Source of the DNA: Fremontodendron californicum | Taxonomy: Eukaryota > Streptophyta > Magnoliopsida > Malvales > Malvaceae | Assembly: GCA_030761205.1 (NCBI GenBank) | Contig: JAULJL010000017.1 | Span: 5,590,001-5,654,000, forward strand | DNA length: 64,000 bases | Direction: 5' to 3' | Shown: in pieces, positions 12,801 through 23,685 of the stretch | Position numbering within the stretch: position 1 is the stretch's first letter | How the letters are laid out: each line of letters opens with the position of its first letter | Program-made: the position numbers and the translations under genes | The notes under the pieces: generated by a model | What the model was told of the DNA's origin: nothing | Databases searched by the model: none | The model's input: only the letters and a program-made list of their open reading frames with translations

Positions 12801-14269
12801 CTACGAAAAAAGAGACAGTCCCCAATCTGCATCCAATCTTCGGTTCACTTCATCAGGACTAATGTTCTTGAGCCCCAACAATCGCATTCTGATGATCTCT
12901 TTTATCTGCTCAATGATGGCTCCTTGTGTGGATTGAAGGCGATTAAAACACCTATTATTTCTCTCCCTCCAGATCGAGTAAAGAAAGGCACTCCATGATA
13001 AACACAAAATAACAGAAATGAGAGTTTTTCCTCTGATTCTGTTTACTGCCCATTGCAGCTCTGCTTGCCAGCTCCTTATGCTTCTATGAAGTTGACATAA
13101 GCATAGTATATGCCCCCAGATTTCCTTTGAATAGTCACATTCAAAAAATATATGATTCCGGGTTTCTTGCTCAGTTTGACATAGCTCACATTTGCCATCC
13201 ACCTCCATGCCCCATGACATCAATCTGTTCTTTGTAGGCAGTTTGTCCAATATAGCCATCCAAGCTACCAGTGCATGTTTAGGAATATGAAATGGAAACC
13301 AGATCAGTTTATCCCACTCCACCTTGTCCTGCCTAGGCCTGAGATCATTCCAGACCTTAGCCACCATAAAACTGTTCCCAGGGAACTTCCAGGTTAGAGC
13401 ACCATTCTGGTTGGAGGTGAACCTCAAAGCCAAAGCCCTCAGCTGAAGCATTTTACGCCATGTCCAGCTGCTTCCTGGGGAAGGTTGAACCTGCCACACT
13501 GTTCTTCCTTTCAGCACATAGGCATGAAGCCAGGCAATCCACAATGAACCTGCCTGGGAGAGAAGTGCCCATAGGTGCTGAATAATGCAAGCCTTATTCC
13601 ATATTCCCAAGTCTTTTAATCCAAGACCCCCCTCTGACTTTGGACAGCAAATGGAACTCCATTTGACTCTTGCTCCCTTAGCTGAGTCATCTCTTCCTTT
13701 CCAGAAGAACCTGCTGCATAATTGATTAACTCTTTTAAGAACAGCCTTAGGCAATACAAAGTGCCTGCACCAGAAATTGGACACATTAAAAAGAACAGAT
13801 TGAATGAGCTGAAGCCTTCCTGCATAGGATAACATGCGTGCTGCCCAGCCATTGATTCTCTGAGTAATTCTGTCGATCAAAGGAGAACAATCCTTTTCAG
13901 AGAGTCTTCTTGTGACCAAAGGGACCCCAAGGTACCTAACAGGTAGTTTGCCAAGTTTAAACCCTGTCAACTCTTGCATCTCAAGTAGAGTGGTCCTACT
14001 AACACCAGAGGAGAAGACTTCACTCTTGGAGGGGTTTAATTGCAAACCAGAAATGGTATAAAAGTAATGGAGAATACCCTGTATGCCCACAACAGAATCC
14101 AAGTTACCCTTTGCAAAAATCAGCAGATCATCTGCAAAGCACAGGTGAGTAAGCTTGATTCTGTGACATTTAGGATGGTAGCTGTAAACTCCATGAAGAG
14201 CCCCTGCATCCAGAAGTCTGGATAAAACATTCATAGCAATGACAAAAAGATAAGGAGAGAGAGGGTCTC
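12801..14269 (-). pseudogene. LINE ORF2, 3' part: reverse transcriptase catalytic half and C-terminal zinc-binding region
   Basis: This is the downstream part of the interrupted ORF2. It starts right after the insertion with GDPLSPYLFVIAM, then has LTHLCFADDLLIFAKG holding the catalytic FADD motif, a thumb region and, toward the end, WFPFHIPKHALVAWMAI..CELCQTEQETRNHIFFEC, which is the zf-RVT domain of plant L1 proteins. I see no RNase H domain. The frame is open to the stop at 12801. Because the insertion separates it from the endonuclease and the first RT motifs, it can no longer produce a functional enzyme. Its first ATG (14234) is an internal Met of the original protein, not a true start. 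Confidence 0.93.
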
Positions 14270-14274
14270 CCTGC

Positions 14275-17200
14275 TGTCATAACGATTTTTTCGGACCGCT
14301 ACGACGAATTTGATGAAAACACAAAAAATGGAGTCGCCACCAATCTTTTTTGCTAGGTGTGATTGGCCACCTATTAAAACCGGTTTAGTAAAACATTAAT
14401 TAAAACATTTTGTAAAACCAATTTTGAAGTCCGCGCTTTGAACCAGAGAGAAAACAAAATCGGGTTCGGGAGTCGGTTACGTGCGGGGAAGGATTAGCAC
14501 CCCCGCAACGCCCGTTTAGAAAACGGTACCACTTGATCACGTGTTATCTTAAATCTCGATTTAATGGACTTGACATCACTATTTAAAAATAATCCTCTTT
14601 TATTTTCATTTTATTTTATTTAAAAAAACATGTTTATTATTTTTTGAATTTTGAACTGTTTTTATTTTTTAAAAATCGAAAGTGAACGTAAATTTGTTAT
14701 CGAAAATACTCATTAAATATTCCCGATACTCTCGGTGGTATTTAACGAGATCTTCTCACCTCAAGACATCTTAGGGATCACAACCGTGATATCCTTCGAA
14801 TTCCGTCGTCGGCAATTTACATCCATTTTTTTTTATTCAAATGCGTATGATGCGAATATTTAAATATCGGATACATACGGCTTAACATATAACTATAAAA
14901 TTAAACATGCGAAACGTAATATTAAAAACACGAGCATGGCAAAATATCGAGCGCAATAAACATTCGCTCTTTATTCATTTTTTTGTATTGATTATTTCTA
15001 TTTTTTTTTAAAACGAAAACGAATTTTTCTATCGAGCATGTCGCTAAGTACTCCCACCACTCGTGGTGATATTTAACGAAATTCTCGCACCTCAAGATAT
15101 CTTAGGAATCACTACCGTGACGTCCTTCGAATTCCCTCATTGGTTATTCGCATTTATTAAAATCTTTTTTTGAAAAGTAAATTAAAATGCTTTTAATAAT
15201 TATTTCCGAAATAAAAGAAATTATCTATGTAAGAATAATTCCCGAATCACTCCGATACTTTCGATAGTGTTTCGATTATTATTCTTACTCGGACCATTTC
15301 GAAGAACGATCGATACTCTGACCATCCGAGAAAGAGATCCGTTTTTAGAGAATTTTATTTACCGACAATAATTTTAAAAGACATGTATTAATTAAAAATT
15401 ATTATTTTAATATTTTAAAATCAAAACTGAATAACAAAAATATATTGAATGCCGGACAAAATAAATAAATACAAATAGTAATGAAAATAAATACGAAAAT
15501 TAAAATCATACCTGACAAATGTCGAGAATCCGAAATTTAAAATGCCGGACTTTATCTTCACAAAATCACCTGAAAAATGTCAAAAATCAAAACAATCAAA
15601 ACTTCGAAAATCGATAATCGTGAATTTTTTTAATTTTCTTATATTTTTTTCCCTTTTTTTTTTTAATTTTTTTGATTTTTTTTTTGATTTTTTAATTTTT
15701 TTTATGTATATATATTTTTTATATTTTTATTATTATTTTAAATTTATTATTATTAGTTTTTATTTTAATTTTTCTTCTTTCTTTTTTTTTTCTTTTTTTC
15801 TTTTTTTCTTTTCTTTTTTCTTTGGCCCAGAACCAGGCCTGCTGAGCCAGGCCTGGTTCTGGCCTGGCCTGGCCTGCTAGGCCAGGCCTGGCCCAGCCCT
15901 TTTTTTTTTTTTTTTTTGGGCCGAAACGGGTCGGGTGCGCGGACCCCGGGTCGATCCGCGGGTCCGCGCGCGGGTCCTGTGGACCCGCTTCCAGGGACCA
16001 AAACGACGTCGTTTTGCGCCCTTGCCCTTTTTTTTTTTTTTTTAACAGACCCGGGTCGGGCGCGCGGACCCCGGGTCGACCCGCGGGTCCACGCGCGGAC
16101 CCTGGGTCCGAACGGCGTCGTTTTGACGCCGGAGTTTTTTTTTTAAAAAAAATGGAACGGGTGACCCGCGCGGACCCCGGGTCGACCCGCGGGTCGACGC
16201 GCGGGTCACCTCGACCCGCCCCCCAGAAACGGTGCCGTTTTGGCACCGTATTTATACCCCAAACCCCTCTTTTTTTTTTCATTTTCTTTCTTTTTTTTTT
16301 TTTCCTCCTTTCTCTCTCTTCTCTTTTCTCTCTCACTCTCTCCCACAGAAACCCAGTTTCCGGCGGCTGGCCACCGCGCCGGCCGCCGTCCACCGTCGCC
16401 GGCCGCCGCACGCCGGCGGCCGGCGAACTCCAAATTTCATACCCGAGGGGGTTTCGACCCCCTCGTCACGGATCCGGGCTCCGTTTAGCCCGGATCCTCA
16501 CCGATTTTCGTAGATCTAGGTTTTAAAAAGGAAAAAAAAAATCTTTTTTTTTGGTTCGCTGCTTGGTTTTTTTTTGTTTTTTCTTTGCAGGTTTCGGTTT
16601 CTGAGGAGGTGGGGGGTCGATCTGGTGGGGGTCGGTGGTGGAGGAAAGGGGTCCGAATCGGGATTTCGGACCCCGATCTGGTTTTTTCGGTGTGGTTTGA
16701 AAATGACCCAGATCTGGGTTTCGGACCCCAGATCTGGGGTTTTTGGTAAAAGGGGAGGGGGTCCGAACCTGGTCTTTTTTTCGAATCAGGGGGGGCTCCT
16801 CCTTGCCTGAGGCTTCGGCCTCCTTGGGTTTTTTTTTTGGGGTTCGAGTCTGGGGGGATCCGAATCCGGGGTCCCCTCCTCCCTTTTTCTTTTTTTTTGC
16901 TGGTGATGGGGGTTTTATGGGGGGTTGAGGGGTTGGTGGTGGTGGCCGGTTGAGTGTTGGGAGAGGGTTGAGTGTGGGGGAGGGTGGCGTGTCTGGCAGG
17001 GAGGCTGGTGGCAGAGGGAGTGGGTTGGCAGAGGGAGTGGGTTGGCAGGAGGGGGTTGGGGCTGTCAGGGGTAGGGTTTGGTTAGGGAAATGGGTTTGGG
17101 CCGGGTTGATGAGCCAGTGGGCAGGCCCGAAAATTGGGCCTGAAAATTGGGTCTGGTGCTTGGGCCTGTGTTTGGGTTTTGGGCCCGAAATGGGCCAATA

Positions 17201-17298
17201 GGCCTGGACAGCAGATTGGGCCTGCTGAATAGCAGGCCCGGTTCGTACTTGGTCCGGGTCAGATTCGGATCCGACCCGGACGAAAATTGGTTATTACA
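14275..17298 (-). repeat. 3' LTR of the retrotransposon
   Basis: On the minus strand it begins TGTAATAACC and ends CGTTATGACA. On that strand a TATAAATA box (16249-16256) divides a U3 of about 1 kb from a long R-U5. Just downstream of it is an extremely GC-rich block (15918-16230) built from CGGGTCGACCCGCGGGTC-type words and broken by pure T tracts. Compared with the other LTR I find four substitutions (15136, 16259, 16286 and the C just after the T run at about 16304); all other differences are homopolymer length changes. Confidence 0.95.
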
Positions 17299-17311
17299 GC
17301 TGCCCCTCTTT
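17299..17311 (-). other. Polypurine tract of the LTR retrotransposon
   Basis: On the minus strand AAAGAGGGGCAGC directly precedes the TGTAATAACC start of the 3' LTR. This is the expected plus-strand primer position and fixes the element's orientation. Confidence 0.85.
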
Positions 17312-17384
17312 GCACATTGCTGAGAATCAGGAATAGGGCAAAGACAGTATAACCAATTTTGTCCGGTTATTGAGATCCATTTTT

Positions 17385-18020
17385 AGCGAGGTTCTATCAT
17401 CTGGAAAATAAATTGCTCCTCTAATCAGAGGCTCTATCACTTGGAAAGATAAATTGCTCCTCTCATCAGAGGCTCCACAACTTTGAAAATAAACTGCTCC
17501 TCTAATCAGAGGCTCCATCACTTGAAAAATAAATTGCTCCTCTAATGAGAGGCTCCACAACTTTGAAAATAAATTGCTCCTCTAATCAGAGGCTCTATCA
17601 CTTGGAAAGATAAATTGCTCCTCTAATCAGAGGCTCCACAACTTTGAAAATAAATTGCTCATCTAATCAGAGACTCTATCACTTGGAAAGATAAATTGCT
17701 CCTCTCATCAGAGGCTCCACAACTTTGAAAATAAATTGCTCCTCTAATCAGAGGCTCCATCACTTGAAAAATAAATTGCTCCCCTCATCAGAGGCTCCAT
17801 CACTTTGAAAAATAAATTGCTCCTCTAATCAGAGGCTCCACAACTTTGAAAAATAAATTGCTCCTCTAATCAGAGGCTCTATCACTTGGAAAGATAAATT
17901 GCTCCTCTCATCAGAGGCTCCACAACTTTGAAAAATAAATTGCTCCTCTAATCAGAGGCTCCACAACTTTGAAAATAAATTGCTCCTCTAATCAGAGGCT
18001 CTATCACTTGGAAAGATAAA
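17385..18020 (-). repeat. Tandem array of about 15 hairpin units (period about 41 bp)
   Basis: About fifteen units each contain CTCCTCTAATCAGAGG followed by CTCCACAACTTTGAA or CTCTATCACTTGGAA and AATAAATTG. The core CCTCT-AATC-AGAGG is an inverted repeat, so each unit in the element's RNA can form a five-pair hairpin. Two unit variants alternate in part, suggesting higher-order duplication. Further copies occur at 18620-18760, 18890-19020 and 19115-19160. The array sits next to the polypurine tract, in the 3' untranslated end of the element. Confidence 0.93.
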
Positions 18021-18224
18021 TGAACTTCGAATTTTTTGACAATGAGTTTGAACACAACTTAGATCATCACCTCACTTACTACCTTAGTCTTACGAAAGTG
18101 AAGACTCACTCTGGATATCCCCCTCTCTTTCTCGTTTAGTTTTGAAATTCCTTGTCAAAATCTTCGGATATCGCCACTCGACTAATCGTATCGAGGCTCG
18201 ACCTTTGAGTTTGACTTCGCAAGA

Positions 18225-19240
18225 ATTGAAAATGGTACCCGGAGGTTTTGAAAAATGTCATTTTGAAAATGGCGCCCGGAGGTCTTATCCAGACTTTTGA
18301 GAATAATGCCCGGAGGTCTTGAAACATGTGCCTGTAGGTCTTTAAAAATGTCTTTTCTTTGAAAATGGTGCCCGGAGGTCTTATCCGTGATTTTTGAGAA
18401 TAATGCCCGGAGGTCTTGAAAACATGTCTTTTCTTCGGAAATGGTGCCCGGAGGTCTTATCCATGATTCTTGAGAATAATGCCCGGAGGTCTTGAACAGG
18501 TGACTTATGAGAAGAATGCCCGAAGGTCTTGAGACAAGTGCCCGGAGGTCTTTAAAAAGGTAACCCGGAAGTTTTTAAAACAGATGCCCGGAGGTCTTCT
18601 TTTTTTTAATTTTCTATCACTTTTGAAAAATAAATTGCTCCTCTAATCAGAGGCTCCACAACTTTGAAAATAAATTGCTCCTCTCATCAGAGGCTCTACA
18701 ACTTTGAAATTTAAATTGCTCCTCTCATCAGAGGCTCTACAACTTTGAAAAAATAAATTGGTTTCCTGTGCCCGGAGGACTTTTTTTTCTAATTTCCTTT
18801 TTCTTTTGCTGTGCCCGGAGGTCTTAAAAATGTAACCCGGAGGTTTTAAACAGATGCCCGGAGGTCTTTTTTTTTAATTTTCTATCACTTTGAAAATAAA
18901 TTGCTCCTCTAATCAGAGGTTCCACAACTTTGAAAATAAATTGCTCCTCTCATCAGAGGCTCCACAACTTTGAACTTTAAATTGCTCCTCTAATCAGAGG
19001 CTCGACAACTTTGAAATTTAAATTATTTTCCTGTGCCCGGAGGACTTAAAAGAGATAACCGGAGGTTTTAAAAGAGGTGCCCGGAGTTCTTTTTTTTCTT
19101 TTCTATCACTTTGAAAAATAAATTGCTCCTCTAATCAGAGGCTCCACAACTTTGAAAATTAAATTGCTTTTCCTGTGCCCGGAGGACTTAAAAGAGGAAA
19201 CCCGGAGGTTTTAAAAGAGGTGCCCGGAGGTCTTGGTGAT
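18225..19240 (-). repeat. Second tandem repeat family (TGCCCGGAGGTCTT units), mixed with hairpin units
   Basis: More than twenty copies of TGCCCGGAGGTCTT or ACCCGGAGGTTTT occur at irregular spacing of roughly 20 to 45 bp. They are first pure (18225-18600), then interleaved with the CTCCTCTAATCAGAGG hairpin units (18620-19160). No coding frame runs through it. Confidence 0.9.
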
Positions 19241-22200
19241 CATACCTGAAGATCATATCTTCGAAGAAAATCTCACTGAATGTTCGAATTTAAATGTCAA
19301 AATTTCAAATAATCAATGCCATGCATGAAATGTAAATGTCATGCGATGTCAATGCGTATGCCCCTGATGATGCATGTGCAAGTACCTTCGGATACTGTAC
19401 ACATTTTACGACACGATGTAGATGCAAAACTTAATAAATATGCGAATGTTCATGAATGATGCGAATGCCCCCAATTATTTTTTTTTCTGATCTTGGTTTA
19501 GCTTTTCCAAATTGTTTTTCCTCTTCGAAACAGAGTGTATCCTGAAACGCTCGTGCCTCGTAAGAGATCAACATTTTTCTTCACTTTGGAACTATCCCTT
19601 TGCCCCGATAGTTTTTCAACATCAACTGGAATCCGAGTGTTCATTTCTTCTACCTCAATAGTTCCATGCCTCTGGGCCAGAAGAACCTTCGTCTTATGCC
19701 AACATCGGAAATGGTTTCTTCCAAAACTATTTTCATTTATCTGCTTTTGCTTGCTTTATTTTTTTTGAAAAATGTTTGCTTATTTACTGAAAACTTTTGA
19801 GCTGAAAATGTCATCCTCATGTTGTGATATCCAAATCTCTTGAAGATTGATGATCACTGTTAGAAGTTTTTCTGAGTATCCATTCGGCCTTTTCAAATTA
19901 AGTCGAAAGGTTTGGTACAACAAGATTTTGATTGATCCAAGGAGGCTTCGCAATAGGAAAAATGCATATCCTTACTAGACTCACAAATGGAACAGATTTT
20001 ATAGAACATGATTTTTGGACTCAAACAAATTCAACCTTCTTTTAGTTTCCAAATCATGGCGTTTTGACAAACGTCAAGGCTAGCTGGAATGTTCAAACTG
20101 GAGAATTGATTCTGGAAAGGAAAACGGTCTCAGCTTTTAAAAGTCAAACCTCCAAACGAGAGTTGACGGTTTTGGGATATTTTGGAATTCCCAGATGTTC
20201 TTTGATTTCTTCAAAATGACCTCTTCTTTCGTTATGGCCTCGACAATACCATAAGCAGCACCGAAATTCTTCCATTTTACTCTAGACTGCCCATGTCGGG
20301 TTTTCACCCTAGAGTCTCATTCTTTTCATTTTTTTTCATTTTTTTTTTCATTAAATGTTTCACCATGCATTCAAGAAATCAAAACTTATCCAAGAAGGAC
20401 TTTTAACCAGAAAGGAGACCGAAGTCTCATGCATTTCTCTAAGAATAGACTCATCAATTTAAATGACCATGCTCGATCGAAATGGTCTTTTCCAGGTACG
20501 TAATGTAGGCCAAGGTTCGAGGTTCTGAAAAAGATAAATAGGCCCAAACATGTGTTTAAGGTGATCAAATCAAGGATCATTTCATGAGGAGGATTCTCTT
20601 TGAAACATTCGTCTTTGCTGAGCTTTTCTCTTTATCCGATGATTTTCATCCGTTCTTTTCTTCCTTTTCTGTTTTTTTTTTGCTTTCCTTTTTCTTTTTA
20701 TCTCCTTTTTTTCTTGCATTTCTTATTTTGACAAGGTGAGCCCGGCGTTATTTGGAAGCTCAGATTTCTCTTTGATTCACGACATTCTTTTTCGTTTTTG
20801 AACCAATACTTCACTATCCGTGACCTTTGAAAAGATCCTTCCTCGAATTTGCCCCCCTAGTGTGGAGGGTGATTCTTGATCGGGGTTGAAAGAACAAAAG
20901 TATTCACTAAGCTCAAAAGGGGTAGCAAAAGGATATTTTATATTTTGTGAAAGGATGATGAAAGATGGCCATTTTTCATCTCGAACACAAGCACGTAAAT
21001 CGAAGAGTCACTCCTTAGAGGAAAATAACGAAAAGGTTTTTTCTTTCTTGAAACCATCTTGAATTTCATAAATGCATGATGTCACACTCATTTTTTCATT
21101 TTTTCATTTTTCATTTTTTCTTTTCTTTTTTTTCATTTTTTCATTTTTTTTGATGCATGCTCCGAAAATTACTCCATCTTTATCCACCACGCATCTTTCG
21201 TATCTACAAATGATGCACCATTTGATTGGTCATACAAATGAGACTTCGTATCATAACGAGGAACACCTCGAGTCTTTTTGCTCTCCGAAGGGACAAGAAA
21301 GAATATGGCTCGAAAACAGCTTTTTTCTAGGAACACGAGAAAATCAGGTTTAATCATTGTTACCCGAGACGTTAATCATGAAGTGATGTCTGGGCAACTC
21401 TTGTTTTGTGGTTACGAAAAGGGATGTGAATGGTTTTGGCATAACCTTGACACACATCAATTTACCATGATCTAGATTCTTGAAAGAGGTTTCACTTGTT
21501 TGAGACACCAAAAAAAAAAAAAAAAACTCGAATTTTTTCTTTCAAAAAGTTTGTTCCATTGCTCATAATCTAAACTAGGATCTGTATTTTTCTTATTGCA
21601 CTGACTATGGTTTCTGAAATTCAACAATATGTTCCTGGAAGCATTGACTGTTTCAACTCAAAGGATTCAAGCATAGGCAAGTCCGAAAGAGAGGGGGATG
21701 TTGGGTCATTTCTAACAATGATCATCAATAATCTCAAGACTCCTCATCATTTCCTAACGTGAAGAAAGATTTTTTTTTTCTTTTAAGAACGCGCTCTTCA
21801 AAAATCAAGAATTTCTTTAATGTTTATTTTTGCAAATTCAAATTAAAGCACAACAAACACAAAGCTTTTGAAATTCAAAATTTATTTATTTCATGTGGAT
21901 GCCAACATAAGACAAGTGCTTTCATGATGAGGCATAGAACTACATGCATATTCCTCGATGCTTGTCGACATGCTTTTAAAGGTAACCATTCTCATCTTCC
22001 AAACCCGTGGCGAAGAAACTGATTTATGGAAATGCGGATTTCCACTGTTCGACTAGCTCTTGAGTCAAAATGCCATCGTGGACAAAACCTTCAATCTTTT
22101 CCTTCAGTTGTCTGCATGCTTCAGTTGTCTGCATCTTTCAGTTTTCAAAACTAAGCCGACTTCTTTTTTATTCTCCAAGTGTGTTTCATGATGCATGAGC

Positions 22201-23660
22201 TATGAATGCCGTGAATGTGACACGATGCCCATATGATGCATGTAAGAATAAACAAATTAATGCATGAGTATGTACAATGAGTGACCATGTATGTCACGAA
22301 TGCAAGACCTTATTGTAATGAATGCAATCACGATGTTGATATGATGCATGTAAAGAATAAATAAAATGATATACTGGTATATACAGAGAATGATCATGTA
22401 TGTCACTAATGCATTCTACAATGAATGACCATGCATGTTATGATTGCAATATGATGCGAATTTGATTTGTCTAAAGAATAAACAAATTAATGCATGAATA
22501 TATACAGAAAACTATTAATGATTTGGACTGAACTTGATCATTCAACAATTTTATTGCACAAACTTTGCCCCCAAATTCAATCCGCAAAATTTTTTTTTGT
22601 TTTTTTGTTTTTTTGAAAGATATTTTTTTCCGTAAAAATCAAAATATTATTTTCACAAACCAATTTCTATCAAAAACTTTTGTGGTAGTGGGTCTTATTA
22701 CGACACAAATGTCCGAGTATTTATTCAACACTACCGGTTTGCAATCCTCATTTAATCAACAACAAGTGTCTATGCGGTTTATCCAATGAGATTATTATCA
22801 CTGTGAAATCAAAAATACAACTATAAATGTACATGCTTTATTTACAAGTGCATTAGTGCATGAAATGTACGTGATGTACGAAAAGAAAGAATTTTCATAT
22901 TTACAAACTCAAAAAGTTAACGAACATTTGCTCCGACAGTATCGACTTATTTAAGCATCACGATGCCTTCGGAGCGAAAAATGAAACTTATTGCGGGTAG
23001 CACGATGTGCGTTCATCATTACCCGATTTACAGTTCTTGTTCGGAGTGTAAACAAATAGCGAAAGATCACCATGTTCCTTCCAAATTTTGAGGATATCCG
23101 ATCGGAAATTCGATATGGTACTCAAGTTCACTACATGAGGTTGAGTTAGGTTCTAAAAGGCTCCAAATTGCTCCTTACTGTCGCCCGTGAAGGCTAGTAA
23201 GGCATCCCGATTTAAAACGGGTTCAATTTGTTGGAGTATATTTTCCAGGCTTATGCGGAGGTTATTGCCTCACGAAAGCGTAGGTACTTTATTACTCCGA
23301 AAGTGTTTCGCTAGCCCATGCGGAGGTTATTGCCTCACGAGAGCGTAGGTACTTTACTTTCACCTAAAGGGATAAAGCTCGGGTATAGAGCTTATGTATG
23401 AAATGCACGAGCTTGTGTGAGAAGAAACAAGCAAACCTTCGACTATTTGTCTACGACTCTTTATTCTAAACATTCCACGATTTAAAAAATAAACGACATA
23501 AAAAAATGAAGCAAGAATTAACAGATATCAAAGTGTAATTGCAAGCAAAATAAAAATAAAGAAAGAAAGAAAGTAAAGAGAATTAAAATTAAATACCAAT
23601 TAAATTCATTAATTCGAGATTTTAAAATAACACATGATCAATTTGTGGCTCGACTCTCAG
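19241..23660 (-). other. Interior of the non-autonomous element, no coding capacity seen
   Basis: There are no retroviral-type domains on either strand. Visible structure: CATGCATG- and ATGATGCATG-rich sequence at 19310-19460, three degenerate blocks of about 120 bp with the same words at 22190-22520, and a 39 bp direct repeat (ATGCGGAGGTTATTGCCTCA..) at 23253-23291 and 23318-23356, period 65. A stretch at about 19504-19715 is open on the minus strand for about 65 codons (..WHKTKVLLAQRHGTIEVEEM..) but matches nothing I recognise; it may be a relic of the parent element. Confidence 0.7.
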
Positions 23661-23664
23661 GGCA

Positions 23665-23682
23665 TCCCCAGTGGAGTCGCCA
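23665..23682 (-). other. Primer-binding site, tRNA-Arg type
   Basis: Minus strand TGGCGACTCCACTGGGGA begins 3 nt after the 5' LTR. Its complement ends GGAGTCGCCA, which fits the 3' end of a plant tRNA-Arg (from memory, the GACTCCA acceptor-stem type) plus CCA. Ogre elements use tRNA-Arg. The same GGAGTCGCCA word also occurs near each LTR edge (14330 and 23741 areas). Confidence 0.8.
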
Positions 23683-23685
23683 AGC

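Noticed and set aside
15719..16526. Long Arg/Pro/Asp-rich frames inside the LTRs (also 25131-25943)
   Set aside because: They are read-through of GC-rich palindromic repeats and homopolymers, occur on both strands in both LTRs and contain no domain.
17385..19240. CRISPR-like appearance of the regular repeats
   Set aside because: Units are contiguous or interleaved tandem repeats without unique spacers, inside a plant retrotransposon.
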